Shown here piece by piece: positions 7,627 through 16,118 of a stretch of 64,000 bases of DNA. Position 1 is the first letter of the stretch. Each line of letters starts with the position of its first letter. A model generated the notes under the pieces. That model made no database searches. It was not told the origin of the DNA and was given only the letters and a program-made list of their open reading frames with translations. The stretch comes from Sutterella sp047777475 (lineage in GTDB: Bacteria; Pseudomonadota; Gammaproteobacteria; Burkholderiales; Burkholderiaceae_F). The DNA is taken from assembly GCA_047777475.1 (NCBI GenBank), contig JBKEET010000003.1, positions 1 to 64,000 of the forward strand. Reading direction: 5' to 3'. A program made the translations under genes and the position numbers.

Positions 7627-7983
7627 ATGCTTTCCGCCATCACGCTTATTCTGGTCTTCCAGGTCATCGGCGAGTTCATCAGCCGCATCACCGGCATCCC
7701 GGTGCCCGGCTCCGTGCTCGGCATGCTCCTCATGCTCATCGCGTTCTTCATCAAGGATGACCTGATCGACACGATCCGCCCGACGGGCGGCGTGCTGCTC
7801 TCGAACCTCTCGCTTCTCTTCGTCCCCGCGGGCGTCGGCATCATGCGCCACGGCCAGCGCTTCATGGACGAAGGCGTCGGGATCATTGCCGTCATCCTCA
7901 TCTCCACGGTCATCGCCATGCTGGTGACCGCCTATACGATCGTCTTCGTCGAGAAGATCATGCACATTGAGGACGGCGACTGA
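7627..7983 (+). CDS. lrgA: LrgA/CidA-family membrane protein
   Basis: This 118-residue protein has four predicted membrane helices and the family signature PVPGSVLGMLLM near residues 24-36, then LLSNLSLLFVPAGVGIM. LrgA/CidA proteins are holin-like membrane proteins linked to murein hydrolase control and, in some bacteria, to pyruvate or other carboxylate movement. Its stop overlaps the lrgB start (TGATG), so the two are translationally coupled. Confidence 0.88.
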   Translation: MLSAITLILVFQVIGEFISRITGIPVPGSVLGMLLMLIAFFIKDDLIDTIRPTGGVLLSNLSLLFVPAGVGIMRHGQRFMDEGVGIIAVILISTVIAMLVTAYTIVFVEKIMHIEDGD

Positions 7984-8717
7984 TGCTCGAACACCTTTAC
8001 GCCGCCATGGCGAAGCTCCAGGAGAACGCCGCGCTCTGGATCGCGCTCACGCTCTCGTGCTACATCTTCGGCCAGTGGCTCTACAAGAAAGCGCGCTACA
8101 ACCCGTTCGCGAGCCCGATCATCGTGGCGGTCGTCTCGATCATGTGCATCCTGCTCGTCTTCGGCGTGCCCTACGAGCGCTACTTCGCCGGCGCGGGCTT
8201 CATCCACTTCCTGCTCGGGCCGGCCACGGTCGCGCTTGCCGTGCCGCTCTACGAGCAGCGCCGCAAGCTCGCCGAGCTCTGGCTGCCGCTCACCGCGGGG
8301 CTGATCGCGGGATGCACATCGGCGATCATCGCGGTGGTGCTCCTCGGCTGGCTCTTCGGGCTTTCGAGCGAAACGCTCATCTCCATGGTGCCCAAGTCGG
8401 TCACCACCCCGATCGCCATGGGCGTGTCGGAGGCCATGGGCGGCATGCCCGACCTCACGGCCTGCCTCGTGGTGATCACCGGCATCTCGGGCTCGATCAT
8501 GGGCCGACCGCTCTTCAAGCTCGTGCGCCTCAAGTCCGATCCGGTCTGCGGCACTGCGCTCGGCGTCGCCGCCCACGGCATGGGCACGAGCACGGCCTTC
8601 CAGATCTCGAGCAAGGCGGGCGCCTTCTCGGGCCTCGCGATGGGCCTCTCGGGCCTGATCACGGCCTTCCTCGCGCCGCTCATCGCCATCCCGCTCATGA
8701 AGGCGCTCGGCATCTGA
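7983..8717 (+). CDS. lrgB: LrgB/CidB-family membrane protein
   Basis: This 244-residue polytopic membrane protein has the conserved family segments FLLGPATVALAVPLYEQ, KSVTTPIAMGVSEAMGG and the GTALGVAAHGMGTSTAFQ motif. LrgB partners with LrgA. The pair forms a two-gene operon ending at a strong hairpin. No LytR/CidR-type regulator is adjacent. The divergent GntR/S4 pair could be involved, but nothing in the sequence shows it. Confidence 0.88.
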   Translation: MLEHLYAAMAKLQENAALWIALTLSCYIFGQWLYKKARYNPFASPIIVAVVSIMCILLVFGVPYERYFAGAGFIHFLLGPATVALAVPLYEQRRKLAELWLPLTAGLIAGCTSAIIAVVLLGWLFGLSSETLISMVPKSVTTPIAMGVSEAMGGMPDLTACLVVITGISGSIMGRPLFKLVRLKSDPVCGTALGVAAHGMGTSTAFQISSKAGAFSGLAMGLSGLITAFLAPLIAIPLMKALGI

Positions 8718-8750
8718 CGGCCGCGGCGCTCCCCGCAAAGACCCGAAAAA

Positions 8751-8790
8751 AGGCGCTCCCCTTCGGACCAAAGGGAAGCGCCTTCTCTTT
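8751..8790. terminator. Terminator between lrgB and porin 1
   Basis: The AAGGCGCTCCCCTT / AAGGGAAGCGCCTT stem-loop has an A-run on its left (a T-run for the minus-strand porin) and CTTCTCTTTT on its right. Confidence 0.75.
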
Positions 8791-8821
8791 TCAGCCTGCG
8801 CCGGAGACTGGAGCGCAGGAA

Positions 8822-9988
8822 TCAGAACGTGTGGTGCACGCCGATGATCACTTCGGTCGCGCTCGGGCTGTCATAGCGGTGTCCCGACGAAGCCGTGAGC
8901 TTGACGTCGTCGTAATAGCCGCCCGCCACGCCGTAGATGAGCGTTCTCTTCGAAAGCGGGTAGGTGTAGCCCACGGCGATGCCGTAGCGCTTCAGGTCGG
9001 TGCCGACGCGGGAAGCTTCTTCCTCTGAAATGTCGTCGTCGTAATCCGCATCCATGTAAAGCGACCAAAGGTGAATGTCGCCGCCCGCGCAGGGAATCTG
9101 TGCGCCGAGCGAGAGCGCGTAGCCCTTGATCTGGTCAAGACCGTCAAAAAGCGAATAGTCGTCGAAGCCCGGCAGCGGCATGATCGTATTGGCGTTCTTG
9201 AAGTACGTTGCCCAGGCATAGAGCGTGCTGCCGCCGTCGAACTTGTAGTTGCCGCCGGCGATCACCGACCAGAAGTCGTGCTGGTCTTCGCTGAGCGTGC
9301 TCTCGTCCACCCAGTCAGCCATCGCCACCAGGTTGAGCTTGCCGCCGTCCCAGGTGAGGCCGAGAGCCGAATAGCGGTCGGCCGTTGATTTGCCTTCGAC
9401 CGCACCCGTCGTGCTGTCAGACTCGCCGAACGCGTGCTGCACATGCAGCGAGAAGCCGCCGAACTTCGGCGTGTCGTACTGCATGTTGTTGGAAATCGAG
9501 AAGCCGTAGAAAGGCATCGCGTACATCGGGTTGGCGAGGTCGCTCCAGCCCGTGTTGAAGGCGCTGTAGCGCACGCCCGTGATGTCGTTGGTCATCGGCG
9601 TGGCGCCCGAACGCATGCAGCCGAAGCGGCCGAAGCCGGCGTGGCCCCAGCGGCTGTTCGTGATGTGCAGGTAGCTGCCGCGGTCAAAGATCGAGCCCTC
9701 GGTCTTCTGCTCGCCGGTGTCGGATGCGAAGCTCATCTCGAGCCACATGCCGATCTTGGTCTCGGAGGACAGATCCTCATTGCCGATGAAGATAATGCGG
9801 TTGCCGTCGTAAACGCCGTCGGTCATGTCGACCGTGTCGCTGTGATGGCCGGCGCCGTCGCTGAGGTTGGTGTAGCGGATGCCCGTGTCGATGAGACCCG
9901 TGAGCGTAAGCTCCGCCGCGCCCGCCGGGCCGCAGAAGAGCGAGGCCGCCGCGGCAAGCGCCGCCGGCCAAAGAATTTTTTTCGTCAT
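8822..9988 (-). CDS. Outer-membrane general porin, copy 1 (betaproteobacterial porin_4 type)
   Basis: This 388-residue protein has a signal peptide (cleavage near GPAGA-AE, residue ~25). It follows the Gram-negative porin pattern: ELTLTGLIDTGIRY at the N-terminus, GSIFDRGSYLHI, GRFGCMRSGATP, repeated amphipathic strands, and terminal VIIGVHHTF ending in Phe, the outer-membrane assembly signal. It should form a trimeric diffusion channel. It is strikingly similar to the porin at 11555-12721 (same length, long identical blocks). A LysR gene lies between the two copies. Confidence 0.9.
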   Translation of the reverse strand: MTKKILWPAALAAAASLFCGPAGAAELTLTGLIDTGIRYTNLSDGAGHHSDTVDMTDGVYDGNRIIFIGNEDLSSETKIGMWLEMSFASDTGEQKTEGSIFDRGSYLHITNSRWGHAGFGRFGCMRSGATPMTNDITGVRYSAFNTGWSDLANPMYAMPFYGFSISNNMQYDTPKFGGFSLHVQHAFGESDSTTGAVEGKSTADRYSALGLTWDGGKLNLVAMADWVDESTLSEDQHDFWSVIAGGNYKFDGGSTLYAWATYFKNANTIMPLPGFDDYSLFDGLDQIKGYALSLGAQIPCAGGDIHLWSLYMDADYDDDISEEEASRVGTDLKRYGIAVGYTYPLSKRTLIYGVAGGYYDDVKLTASSGHRYDSPSATEVIIGVHHTF

Positions 9989-10343
9989 TTTGGGTGCTAA
10001 AGTCAGAAGAGGTGCAAAGAAGATCTCCGGTCTTTCGGCCGGTTCGGGATCAGGCCGCCTTCTTGGGCGGCTCAGTCCGGAAAGAAAGGGGCGCTATCCC
10101 CTGCGCCGCCCTGCCACGCGGAATCCTGTCTGATTCATGACGGTTCTCCAAAAAATCAAATAACTGCCGTTCGGACCGAATGATTTGAAAGCCCGCGCAC
10201 TCAGTGCACCTGCGCGGCCGACCACTGCAGATTAGGGCCGCATGTTTCCCGAAGATCCGATCGGATGTTCGGAAATGGCGGCCGTGAGGACAGCCTTCTT
10301 GCGTGCTTTTTCCCCTAACAATCACGGATCTGATTTTTTATTT

Positions 10344-10356
10344 AAATTTCAAATTT
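10344..10356. promoter_or_regulatory. AT-rich inverted repeat upstream of porin 1 (possible LysR site)
   Basis: AAATTTCAAATTT is a 13-bp inverted repeat between the divergent porin and LysR genes. Its position and AT-richness fit a LysR operator, but no activity can be shown from the sequence. Confidence 0.3.
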
Positions 10357-10440
10357 TTAGAAAAGCACGGGGGAGCACTGCGCGAAACCGCTGCAATCTT
10401 CGCCGAACACCGGCGGCAGTGCTAGGGAAAACGAGCAGAG

Positions 10441-10468
10441 GTTGCGGACGGTGCAACTTCCCTACAAT
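10441..10468 (+). promoter_or_regulatory. Predicted LysR 1 promoter with overlapping T-N11-A inverted repeat
   Basis: The inverted repeat GTTGC-N7-GCAAC (10441-10457) overlaps the -35 region. The -10 box TACAAT is at 10463-10468. The same TANAATCGCAG context precedes the paralogous LysR 2 gene (TAGAATCGCAG at 15029). This arrangement fits autoregulation. Confidence 0.4.
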
Positions 10469-10521
10469 CGCAGGTGCAGTGGAACCATCAGGCGCCCTTC
10501 CCGGCGCAAGCGGACAGCCCT

Positions 10522-11451
10522 ATGTATGAAGCAAAGCACCTCGAGGCTTTCGCTGCGCTTGCCCGCACCATGCATTTCGGCAAGGCAGCCAAAGCGCTCG
10601 GCATTTCAAAATCAGCCCTGAGCGAGCACATCCGTCTTCTGGAATCGGAAGTCGGCGGGCCGCTTGTCGTCCGCTCCAACCGCACGGTTTCGCTCACAGC
10701 GCTCGGGAAGACCTTCCTTCCCGATGCCGAGGGCCTTCTTAAACTCATGAATGAGGCAAAAGCGCACTGCAACGCCCTGCTCAGCCGCAACGCCGGGAAA
10801 ATCCGCCTCGGCGTTGATCCGTCGTCCGTCTCGGGAGGCCTTTTCTCACGCATTCTCAGCACCGCATCGGAAAAGTTCCCCGATCTGCAGATCGAAGTCT
10901 CTGAAGGTTCGCCCATGCAGCTCCTCGACAACTTGATTGCGAAGCGCATCGACTGCATGGTGAGCCTTCTGCTCGGCCTGGAATGCGGCGACAACCTTTT
11001 CAGCATTCCCCTTCTCGCCCTGCGCGCCATGCTGATCGCACCGAAGGGCATCGCGCTCACAGATGCTTCCGGGAAACTCCGCCGCGAAACGCTCTCCGGC
11101 ATCCCTTACAGCCTCTTTATCGACAGCAGCAAAATACCCCGCCGCATCAATGCCATCTTCGGCTTCGGCGACAGCCCGACGGTGATGCACCCCACCGTTC
11201 TTCTGATGCTCGACTCCGTCAACTCCGGGCAGTCCTTCTCCATCATTCCCGAATCTGACCTCTGCCTGACTGGCAGCGGCACACAGAGCCAGCCCCTGCC
11301 CGGCATGATGTTTGAAGTGAGGGCCGTGCGCCTCGCGGGAAACCGCTCGCCGGTCATCAAGGCGTTTTTCGGCATGCTCCGCGAGCTTTGCCCCGAAAGC
11401 GCCTACCGGGAAAGCGTCAGGCGCATCCGCAGCAGCAGCCGCCTTGATTAA
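10522..11451 (+). CDS. LysR-family transcriptional regulator 1
   Basis: The protein has ~309 residues from ATG 10522 (MYEAKHLEAFAAL). The winged helix-turn-helix occupies residues ~1-60 (MHFGKAAKALGISKSALSEHIRLLESEVG), followed by the periplasmic-binding-like effector domain starting at GKIRLGVDPSSVSGGLFSRI. It is paralogous to LysR 2 at 15093: both share MHFG-AAKALGISKS-LSE-IRLLE-EVG and RLGVDPSS. It lies between two duplicated porins that are transcribed on the opposite strand, so it probably controls them (inference). The upstream in-frame extension looks non-coding. Confidence 0.87.
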   Translation: MYEAKHLEAFAALARTMHFGKAAKALGISKSALSEHIRLLESEVGGPLVVRSNRTVSLTALGKTFLPDAEGLLKLMNEAKAHCNALLSRNAGKIRLGVDPSSVSGGLFSRILSTASEKFPDLQIEVSEGSPMQLLDNLIAKRIDCMVSLLLGLECGDNLFSIPLLALRAMLIAPKGIALTDASGKLRRETLSGIPYSLFIDSSKIPRRINAIFGFGDSPTVMHPTVLLMLDSVNSGQSFSIIPESDLCLTGSGTQSQPLPGMMFEVRAVRLAGNRSPVIKAFFGMLRELCPESAYRESVRRIRSSSRLD

Positions 11452-11486
11452 AAAAAGCGCTTCCCCTGTGGATGAAGGGAAGCGCT
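11450..11486 (-). terminator. Terminator of porin 2
   Basis: The AGCGCTTCCC / GGGAAGCGCT stem (11456-11486) has an A-run at 11450-11455, which is a U-tract for the minus-strand porin transcript. There is no T-run for the plus-strand LysR gene. Confidence 0.75.
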
Positions 11487-11554
11487 GCAAAGAGAAGATC
11501 CGGGGGACTCTGCCCTCAGTCAGGCCGCCGCAGCGGCCCGCCGGGGGCCGCGTG

Positions 11555-12721
11555 TCAGAAGTTGTGGTGAATGCCAACGATCACTTCGGTCGCGCTCGGG
11601 TCGTCGTAGCGATGGCCGCCGGACGTCGTGAGCGAGACGCTGTCGCGGTAGCCGCCCGCCACGGCGTAAACCGTCGTGCGCTTCGAGAGCGGATAGGTAT
11701 AGCCGACGGCAAGGCCGTAGCGCTTCATGTCGGTGCCGATCTGAGCGGCGGTCTCGTCGCTCACGTCGTCGTCATAGTCCGCATCCATGTAGAGGCCCCA
11801 GAGGTTGAAGTTGCCGCCCCAGCAGGGAATGCGCGCGCCGAGCGAAACCGAGTAGCCCTTGATCTGGTCGAGCCCGTCGAAGAGCGTGTAGTCGTCGAAC
11901 CCCGGCAGCGGCATGATGTTGTTCGCGTTCTTGAAGTACGTGGCCCAGGCGTAGAGCGTCGTGCCGCCGTCGAACTTGTAGTTGCCGCCGGCGATCACCG
12001 ACCAGAAGTCGTGCTGGTCCTCGTTCAGGGTGCTCTCGTCCATCCAGTCGGCCATCAGCACGAGGTTGAGCTTGCCGCCGTCCCAGGTGAGGCCGAGCGA
12101 GGAGTAGCGGTCCGCCGTGGACTTGCCCTCGACCGCACCCGTGGTGCTGTCCGAATCGCCGAACGCGTGCTGCACGTGCAGCGAGAAGCCGCTGAAGACC
12201 GGCGTGTCGTACTGCAGCATGTTGGAAATCGGGAAGCCATAGAAAGGCATGGAGTACATCGGGTTTGCGATGTCGCCCCAGCCCGTGCCGAAGGCGCTGT
12301 AGCGGTTGCTCGTCAGGTCGAACGTGAGCGGCGTGGCGCCGGACCTCATCGTGCCGATGCGGCCTGCGGCGAACTGCCCGGCCTTCTTGTTCTGCAGGTA
12401 GAGATAGCTGCCGCGGTCGAAGAGCGAGCCCGAGGTCTTCTGCTCACCGCTGTCCGAGGCGTAGCTCATTTCGAGCCAGAAGTTGATCGACGTGTCGGGC
12501 GAGAGATCTTCGCCGCCCATGAAGATGACGCGGTTCGCGTCGAGCACGCCCTCGGTCATGTCGAAGGTGTCGGTGTGGTGCCCGGCGCCGTCGCTCGCGT
12601 TCATGTAGCGCAGGCCCGTGTCGACCATGCCGGCCACCTTGAGTTCCATTGCCTGGGCGCCGGCGCAGGCCAGCGCCGCGGCGGTCATGGCTGCCGCCGC
12701 CTTAATCGTGAAATGCTGCAT
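11555..12721 (-). CDS. Outer-membrane general porin, copy 2
   Basis: This 388-residue paralog of the porin at 8822-9988 has a signal peptide ending near GAQA-ME, GSLFDRGSYLYLQN, GRIGTMRSGATPL, FWSVIAGGNYKFDGG and the C-terminal VIVGIHHNF with terminal Phe. Differences from copy 1 are scattered through the presumed loops, so pore selectivity may differ. It lies downstream (in genome order) of LysR 1 and next to the flavoprotein reductase gene transcribed the same way. A 108-base gap separates them. Confidence 0.9.
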   Translation of the reverse strand: MQHFTIKAAAAMTAAALACAGAQAMELKVAGMVDTGLRYMNASDGAGHHTDTFDMTEGVLDANRVIFMGGEDLSPDTSINFWLEMSYASDSGEQKTSGSLFDRGSYLYLQNKKAGQFAAGRIGTMRSGATPLTFDLTSNRYSAFGTGWGDIANPMYSMPFYGFPISNMLQYDTPVFSGFSLHVQHAFGDSDSTTGAVEGKSTADRYSSLGLTWDGGKLNLVLMADWMDESTLNEDQHDFWSVIAGGNYKFDGGTTLYAWATYFKNANNIMPLPGFDDYTLFDGLDQIKGYSVSLGARIPCWGGNFNLWGLYMDADYDDDVSDETAAQIGTDMKRYGLAVGYTYPLSKRTTVYAVAGGYRDSVSLTTSGGHRYDDPSATEVIVGIHHNF

Positions 12722-12829
12722 AGCAGTTGAAGGTTTTAAAAGGTAAAAAGAGCCCGGCCGCGCGCACCGCTGGGCGGTGCGCGGCGGCCGGGAGAGGAGA
12801 GATCAGTTTTTGAGAGGTTTCCGAGGCGG

Positions 12830-14710
12830 TTACTGCTGCGCCTTGACGTACTTCGCGGCTTCCATGCCGGCAATGCGGCCGGAGTTGTAGGCGTAGCCGA
12901 GCGCGAGGCCCTGGTACGGCGGATAGGACGGCGTCGAGTAGAAGCCGTAGGCGTTGTTGCCCACCGCATAGAGGCCGCCGATCGGCTTGTAGTTCGCATT
13001 GAGCGCTTCGAAGTTCTCGTTGACGCGCACGCCGCCGAGCGTGGCAAGGCTCACAACCTTGGCGCGCATCGCGTAGAACGGGCCCTGCTTGACCGGGTAC
13101 TTCAGGAACTTGGCAGGCTTGCCGAACGGATCCTTGCCGGTCGCAACGGCCTTGTTGTACTGCGCGACCTGATCGACGAAAGCAGGCGTGAAGCCGGCCT
13201 TCTTGGCGAGCTCTTCCAGCGTGTCGGCCTTGAAGGCAACGCCCTGGCGGACCGCTTCGTCGGCAAGCTTGCGGAAGTCGCCGTGGCCCTTCGGGTTTTC
13301 AGGGCCGGCGCCCGAGACCTCAAACGGGAACTTGTCGGCCGTGTAGTCGTCGAGCGTCGCGGAATCGACCACCACGAAGTACTTGCCGCCCACGGAGTAG
13401 CCGGCGTTGGCCCAGTAGACCGTGTCGTAGATGAGCTCTTCGTTGCAGAAGCGCTTGCCGGCCTGGTCGACCCAGAGCAGCGGCGTCTTCAGGACGCGAA
13501 CGAGCAGGTTCGAGTCGACCATGCCCTTGTCGCCGGCGGCCGACGTGCTCAGGCCGTCGAACTCGGCGGCGTGAATAAGCGCGTGGTTCTCGCCCATCTT
13601 CTGGGCACCGGCCTTCCAGGCCATCTGCAGGCCTTCGCCGTTGTTGCTCCAGGCGATGCGGTTCGTCAGGTCGTTCGTCTCCATGGCCTTGGCGAGGTGC
13701 TTGGCGTCGCCGCCGTAGCCGCCGGAAGCGAGGATCAGCGCCTTGGTCTTGATCGTGAGCTTGGCGCCGTCGGCCTTCTCGGCGATCACCGCGGTGACGT
13801 TGCCGTCCTTGTCCTGCGTGAGGTCAAAGGCGCGCGCCTGCGTGATGAGCTTGCCGCCCATCTTGCCGAGCGAAGCGTACATGTTCTTGAAAGCCGTCGC
13901 ATTGTCCACGTAGCGGTGGTAAATGCGCCAGCGGATCGGATACGGATTCTGGCCCTGCTGCGGGTTCCAGTCGATCAGCTCGAGCTTGGCGCCGTACTTC
14001 TGCAGCCAGTCGATGGTCGAGGGCGACTGATCGATGATGCGGCGGGTAAGCTGGGCGTTGTTCAGGTAATGGTTGTAGTCCATGAGCTGCGTGTAGAGCT
14101 TCTCGCGCGTCAGCTCGCTGAGCATCTTGGGATCGTTCTTGTACTTTTCCTTCTGCAGGGAGCTCTCGACGGCGAAGAGGCCGCTCGCGAGCTTGCCCGC
14201 GCCGCCCGCGGCCGGGGTCTTCTCAAGCACGATCACCTTGACGCCGTTCTCGGCGGCAGCCAGCGCCGCGGCCGTGCCCGAGGCACCGGCGCCGACCACC
14301 ACGACGTCGGCACTCATCGTTTCATCCTTGCCGGCCTTCTTCACGACCTTCACGTCGTATTTCTTCGGATCGGCGCCCGCCTTCTCAATGGCGGCGGCGA
14401 CGGCCTTGCGGATGGCGTTGCTCGACACAGTGGCGCCGGAGACGCCGTCGACGGCGTAGCTCTGGTGCTCGACGATGGCAGGCGCCATCTGCTTGGCGGC
14501 AACGCCGCCGAGCGTCGGCGTCTCGTGCGAGGCGTCGATCTTGACGTCGGTGATCTTGCCCGACGCATCGAGCGTGACGGCAGCCTTGACGGTGCTCAGC
14601 TTGCCTTCGGCGGCGCCTTCATAGGTGCCGGCCGTTACGGCGGCGACAGCCACCGAGGCGGCGCCGCAGAGCATGGCGGCAATGGCCGTCTTGCGGAACG
14701 TGAGGATCAT
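12830..14710 (-). CDS. Periplasmic FMN/FAD flavoprotein reductase (fumarate/urocanate-reductase-like family)
   Basis: The 626 residues contain a signal peptide (~1-24), an FMN-binding domain (~30-110) with the covalent-FMN motif DGVSGAT (T94 the likely attachment residue), and an FAD_binding_2 domain (from ~130) with VVVVGAGASGTAAALAA and VIVLEKT. Family members reduce fumarate, urocanate, cinnamates and other enoates, or oxidise steroids. The C-terminal active-site segment is not of fumarate-reductase type: instead of HG..NRLGGN with its catalytic Arg it reads GFYSTPSYPPYQGLALGYAY. No haem domain is present, so an external electron donor is needed. The substrate is unknown. It is divergent from LysR 2. 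Confidence 0.85.
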   Translation of the reverse strand: MILTFRKTAIAAMLCGAASVAVAAVTAGTYEGAAEGKLSTVKAAVTLDASGKITDVKIDASHETPTLGGVAAKQMAPAIVEHQSYAVDGVSGATVSSNAIRKAVAAAIEKAGADPKKYDVKVVKKAGKDETMSADVVVVGAGASGTAAALAAAENGVKVIVLEKTPAAGGAGKLASGLFAVESSLQKEKYKNDPKMLSELTREKLYTQLMDYNHYLNNAQLTRRIIDQSPSTIDWLQKYGAKLELIDWNPQQGQNPYPIRWRIYHRYVDNATAFKNMYASLGKMGGKLITQARAFDLTQDKDGNVTAVIAEKADGAKLTIKTKALILASGGYGGDAKHLAKAMETNDLTNRIAWSNNGEGLQMAWKAGAQKMGENHALIHAAEFDGLSTSAAGDKGMVDSNLLVRVLKTPLLWVDQAGKRFCNEELIYDTVYWANAGYSVGGKYFVVVDSATLDDYTADKFPFEVSGAGPENPKGHGDFRKLADEAVRQGVAFKADTLEELAKKAGFTPAFVDQVAQYNKAVATGKDPFGKPAKFLKYPVKQGPFYAMRAKVVSLATLGGVRVNENFEALNANYKPIGGLYAVGNNAYGFYSTPSYPPYQGLALGYAYNSGRIAGMEAAKYVKAQQ

Positions 14711-15092
14711 GAATGTTCTCCTTGCAGAGGTATGTCCGAGGTTTGATCTCGCAGGGCGGATCGCAACCGCCCGTGCCTGTGCCGAGGAGATTAGGGATGC
14801 TCGCCTTCGTTCTGAGCGACCGCTTGTTCGGAAAATCGGGACGCAGGGGTTCGAGGATTCCTCACTCAGTCCTAAAATGAAAACGCCTTGCCGATCTTTT
14901 TTCCCTGCACCGCAAGGGTTTCTCCGTTTTTATACAATGCTGCGGAAAATTATTTTGTAATTTGCAAAATTCCATTTTTTATGCCGCATAGGGAAAACGC
15001 GAATAAGACACAGACCCGATGCGCCCAATAGAATCGCAGTCAGAAAAAGAGCATCAGTCATCATTCTTTATTGCGCGGGAGCTTTGCCAGCC
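14711..15092. other. Divergent intergenic region flavoprotein / LysR 2
   Basis: These 382 bases hold promoters for both genes and a clear inverted repeat at 14952-14970. The flavoprotein leader would be ~210 bases long if transcription starts near 14922. I see no extra gene or recognisable riboswitch in it. Confidence 0.55.
14929..14970 (-). promoter_or_regulatory. Flavoprotein promoter with LysR-type palindrome over the -35
   Basis: On the minus strand a TATAAA -10 (14929-14934) is separated by exactly 17 bases from CAAAAT (14952-14957), a poor -35. That hexamer is one arm of the palindrome ATTTTG-N7-CAAAAT (14952-14970), which contains T-N11-A. A weak -35 covered by an activator site is typical of LysR-controlled genes. 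Confidence 0.5.
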
Positions 15093-16022
15093 ATGTTCAG
15101 CACAAAGCATCTGCTTGCTTTCGTAACCCTCGCCGAGCACATGCATTTCGGACGGGCCGCGAAGGCACTCGGGATTTCCAAATCATCCTTAAGCGAGCAA
15201 ATCCGGCTTCTTGAGGAAGAAGTCGGCGCACCCCTCATCGACCGTTCCAACCGCACCACCTCGCTCACGCGCATCGGCGAAGCGTTTCTTCCCGATGCCC
15301 GAGGCATCCTCGCCGCCATGGACGCGGCCAAGCGCCGCTGCGCAGCGATCCTCAGCAATTCGGCGGGCACGCTGCGCCTAGGCGTCGATCCCTCGTCAAT
15401 CACCTCGGGGCTTTTCTCCCGCATTTCCGAAGCGGCCAAGGAGCGCTTCCCGGGACTGACGCTGCAGACCATGGAAGGCTCGCCTGCGAGGCTCATCCAC
15501 GAGCTCTCCGAACGGCACATCGACTGCATGATGAGCGTGCAGCTCGGCATCGAGTGCGAAGACCCCCTCACGGGCTTTCCGATCGCGGCCTGGCACGCCG
15601 TGCTGATCGCCGCCAAGCGCTTCGACGTCAACGACGGACACGGCGGCATCCGGCGCAAAGCACTCGAAGGCATTCCTTACTGTCTTTTCGTCGACGGCGT
15701 GGCAACACCGCACCGCATCAGCTCGCTTTACGGCTTCCACACGACGCGCACGATCGCCCTGCCCTCGCTTCACCTGATGCTCGATTACGTGAACTCGGGA
15801 AGCGCCTACACCGTGGTGCCCGAGCCCGATGCGGGCATGATCGGCTCCGAAACCCAGGCCGTCACGATGCCCGGCGTCATGCTCGAAGTGCGCATGCAGC
15901 GCCTCGCGGGCAGCGCGCCGCCGCTGCTCACGGATTTCATGGGCATGGTCCGGGAGCTTTTCCCCGAAAAGGCCTACCGCGAGAGCGCCGAGCGCATTCT
16001 CGGCCATCCGCTTACCAATTAG
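15093..16022 (+). CDS. LysR-family transcriptional regulator 2
   Basis: The protein has ~309 residues with an N-terminal winged helix (HMHFGRAAKALGISKSSLSEQIRLLEEEVG) and an effector domain beginning TLRLGVDPSSITSGLFSRI. ATG 15093 (MFSTKHLLAF) is preferred over an in-frame TTG at 15084 because GGGAG lies at the correct distance. It is a paralog of LysR 1 and divergent from the flavoprotein reductase, hence the likely activator of that gene. It is followed by convergent DASS 1, with a shared hairpin between them. Confidence 0.87.
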   Translation: MFSTKHLLAFVTLAEHMHFGRAAKALGISKSSLSEQIRLLEEEVGAPLIDRSNRTTSLTRIGEAFLPDARGILAAMDAAKRRCAAILSNSAGTLRLGVDPSSITSGLFSRISEAAKERFPGLTLQTMEGSPARLIHELSERHIDCMMSVQLGIECEDPLTGFPIAAWHAVLIAAKRFDVNDGHGGIRRKALEGIPYCLFVDGVATPHRISSLYGFHTTRTIALPSLHLMLDYVNSGSAYTVVPEPDAGMIGSETQAVTMPGVMLEVRMQRLAGSAPPLLTDFMGMVRELFPEKAYRESAERILGHPLTN

Positions 16023-16053
16023 AAAGGTAAAAATTAAAAATCAGACAGGCAAT

Positions 16054-16092
16054 AAAAACGGCGGGCCGCCCTTCAAAAAGGCGGTCCGCCGT
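16054..16092 (-). terminator. Terminator between LysR 2 and DASS 1
   Basis: The ACGGCGGgCCGCC / GGCGGtCCGCCGT stem (16059-16092) has an A-run on the left, giving a U-tract for the minus-strand transporter transcript. Confidence 0.7.
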
Positions 16093-16118
16093 ACTTTGTC
16101 GGTTCAGTGCGAACCCGG

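Larger units (their letters stand above)
9989..10521. other. Divergent intergenic region porin 1 / LysR 1
   Basis: These 533 bases contain the porin leader with a GCCGCC-N6-GGCGGC hairpin (10054-10071), an AT-rich inverted repeat AAATTT-C-AAATTT (10344-10356), and a LysR-like site with promoter near 10441-10468. I see no further gene. Confidence 0.5.
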
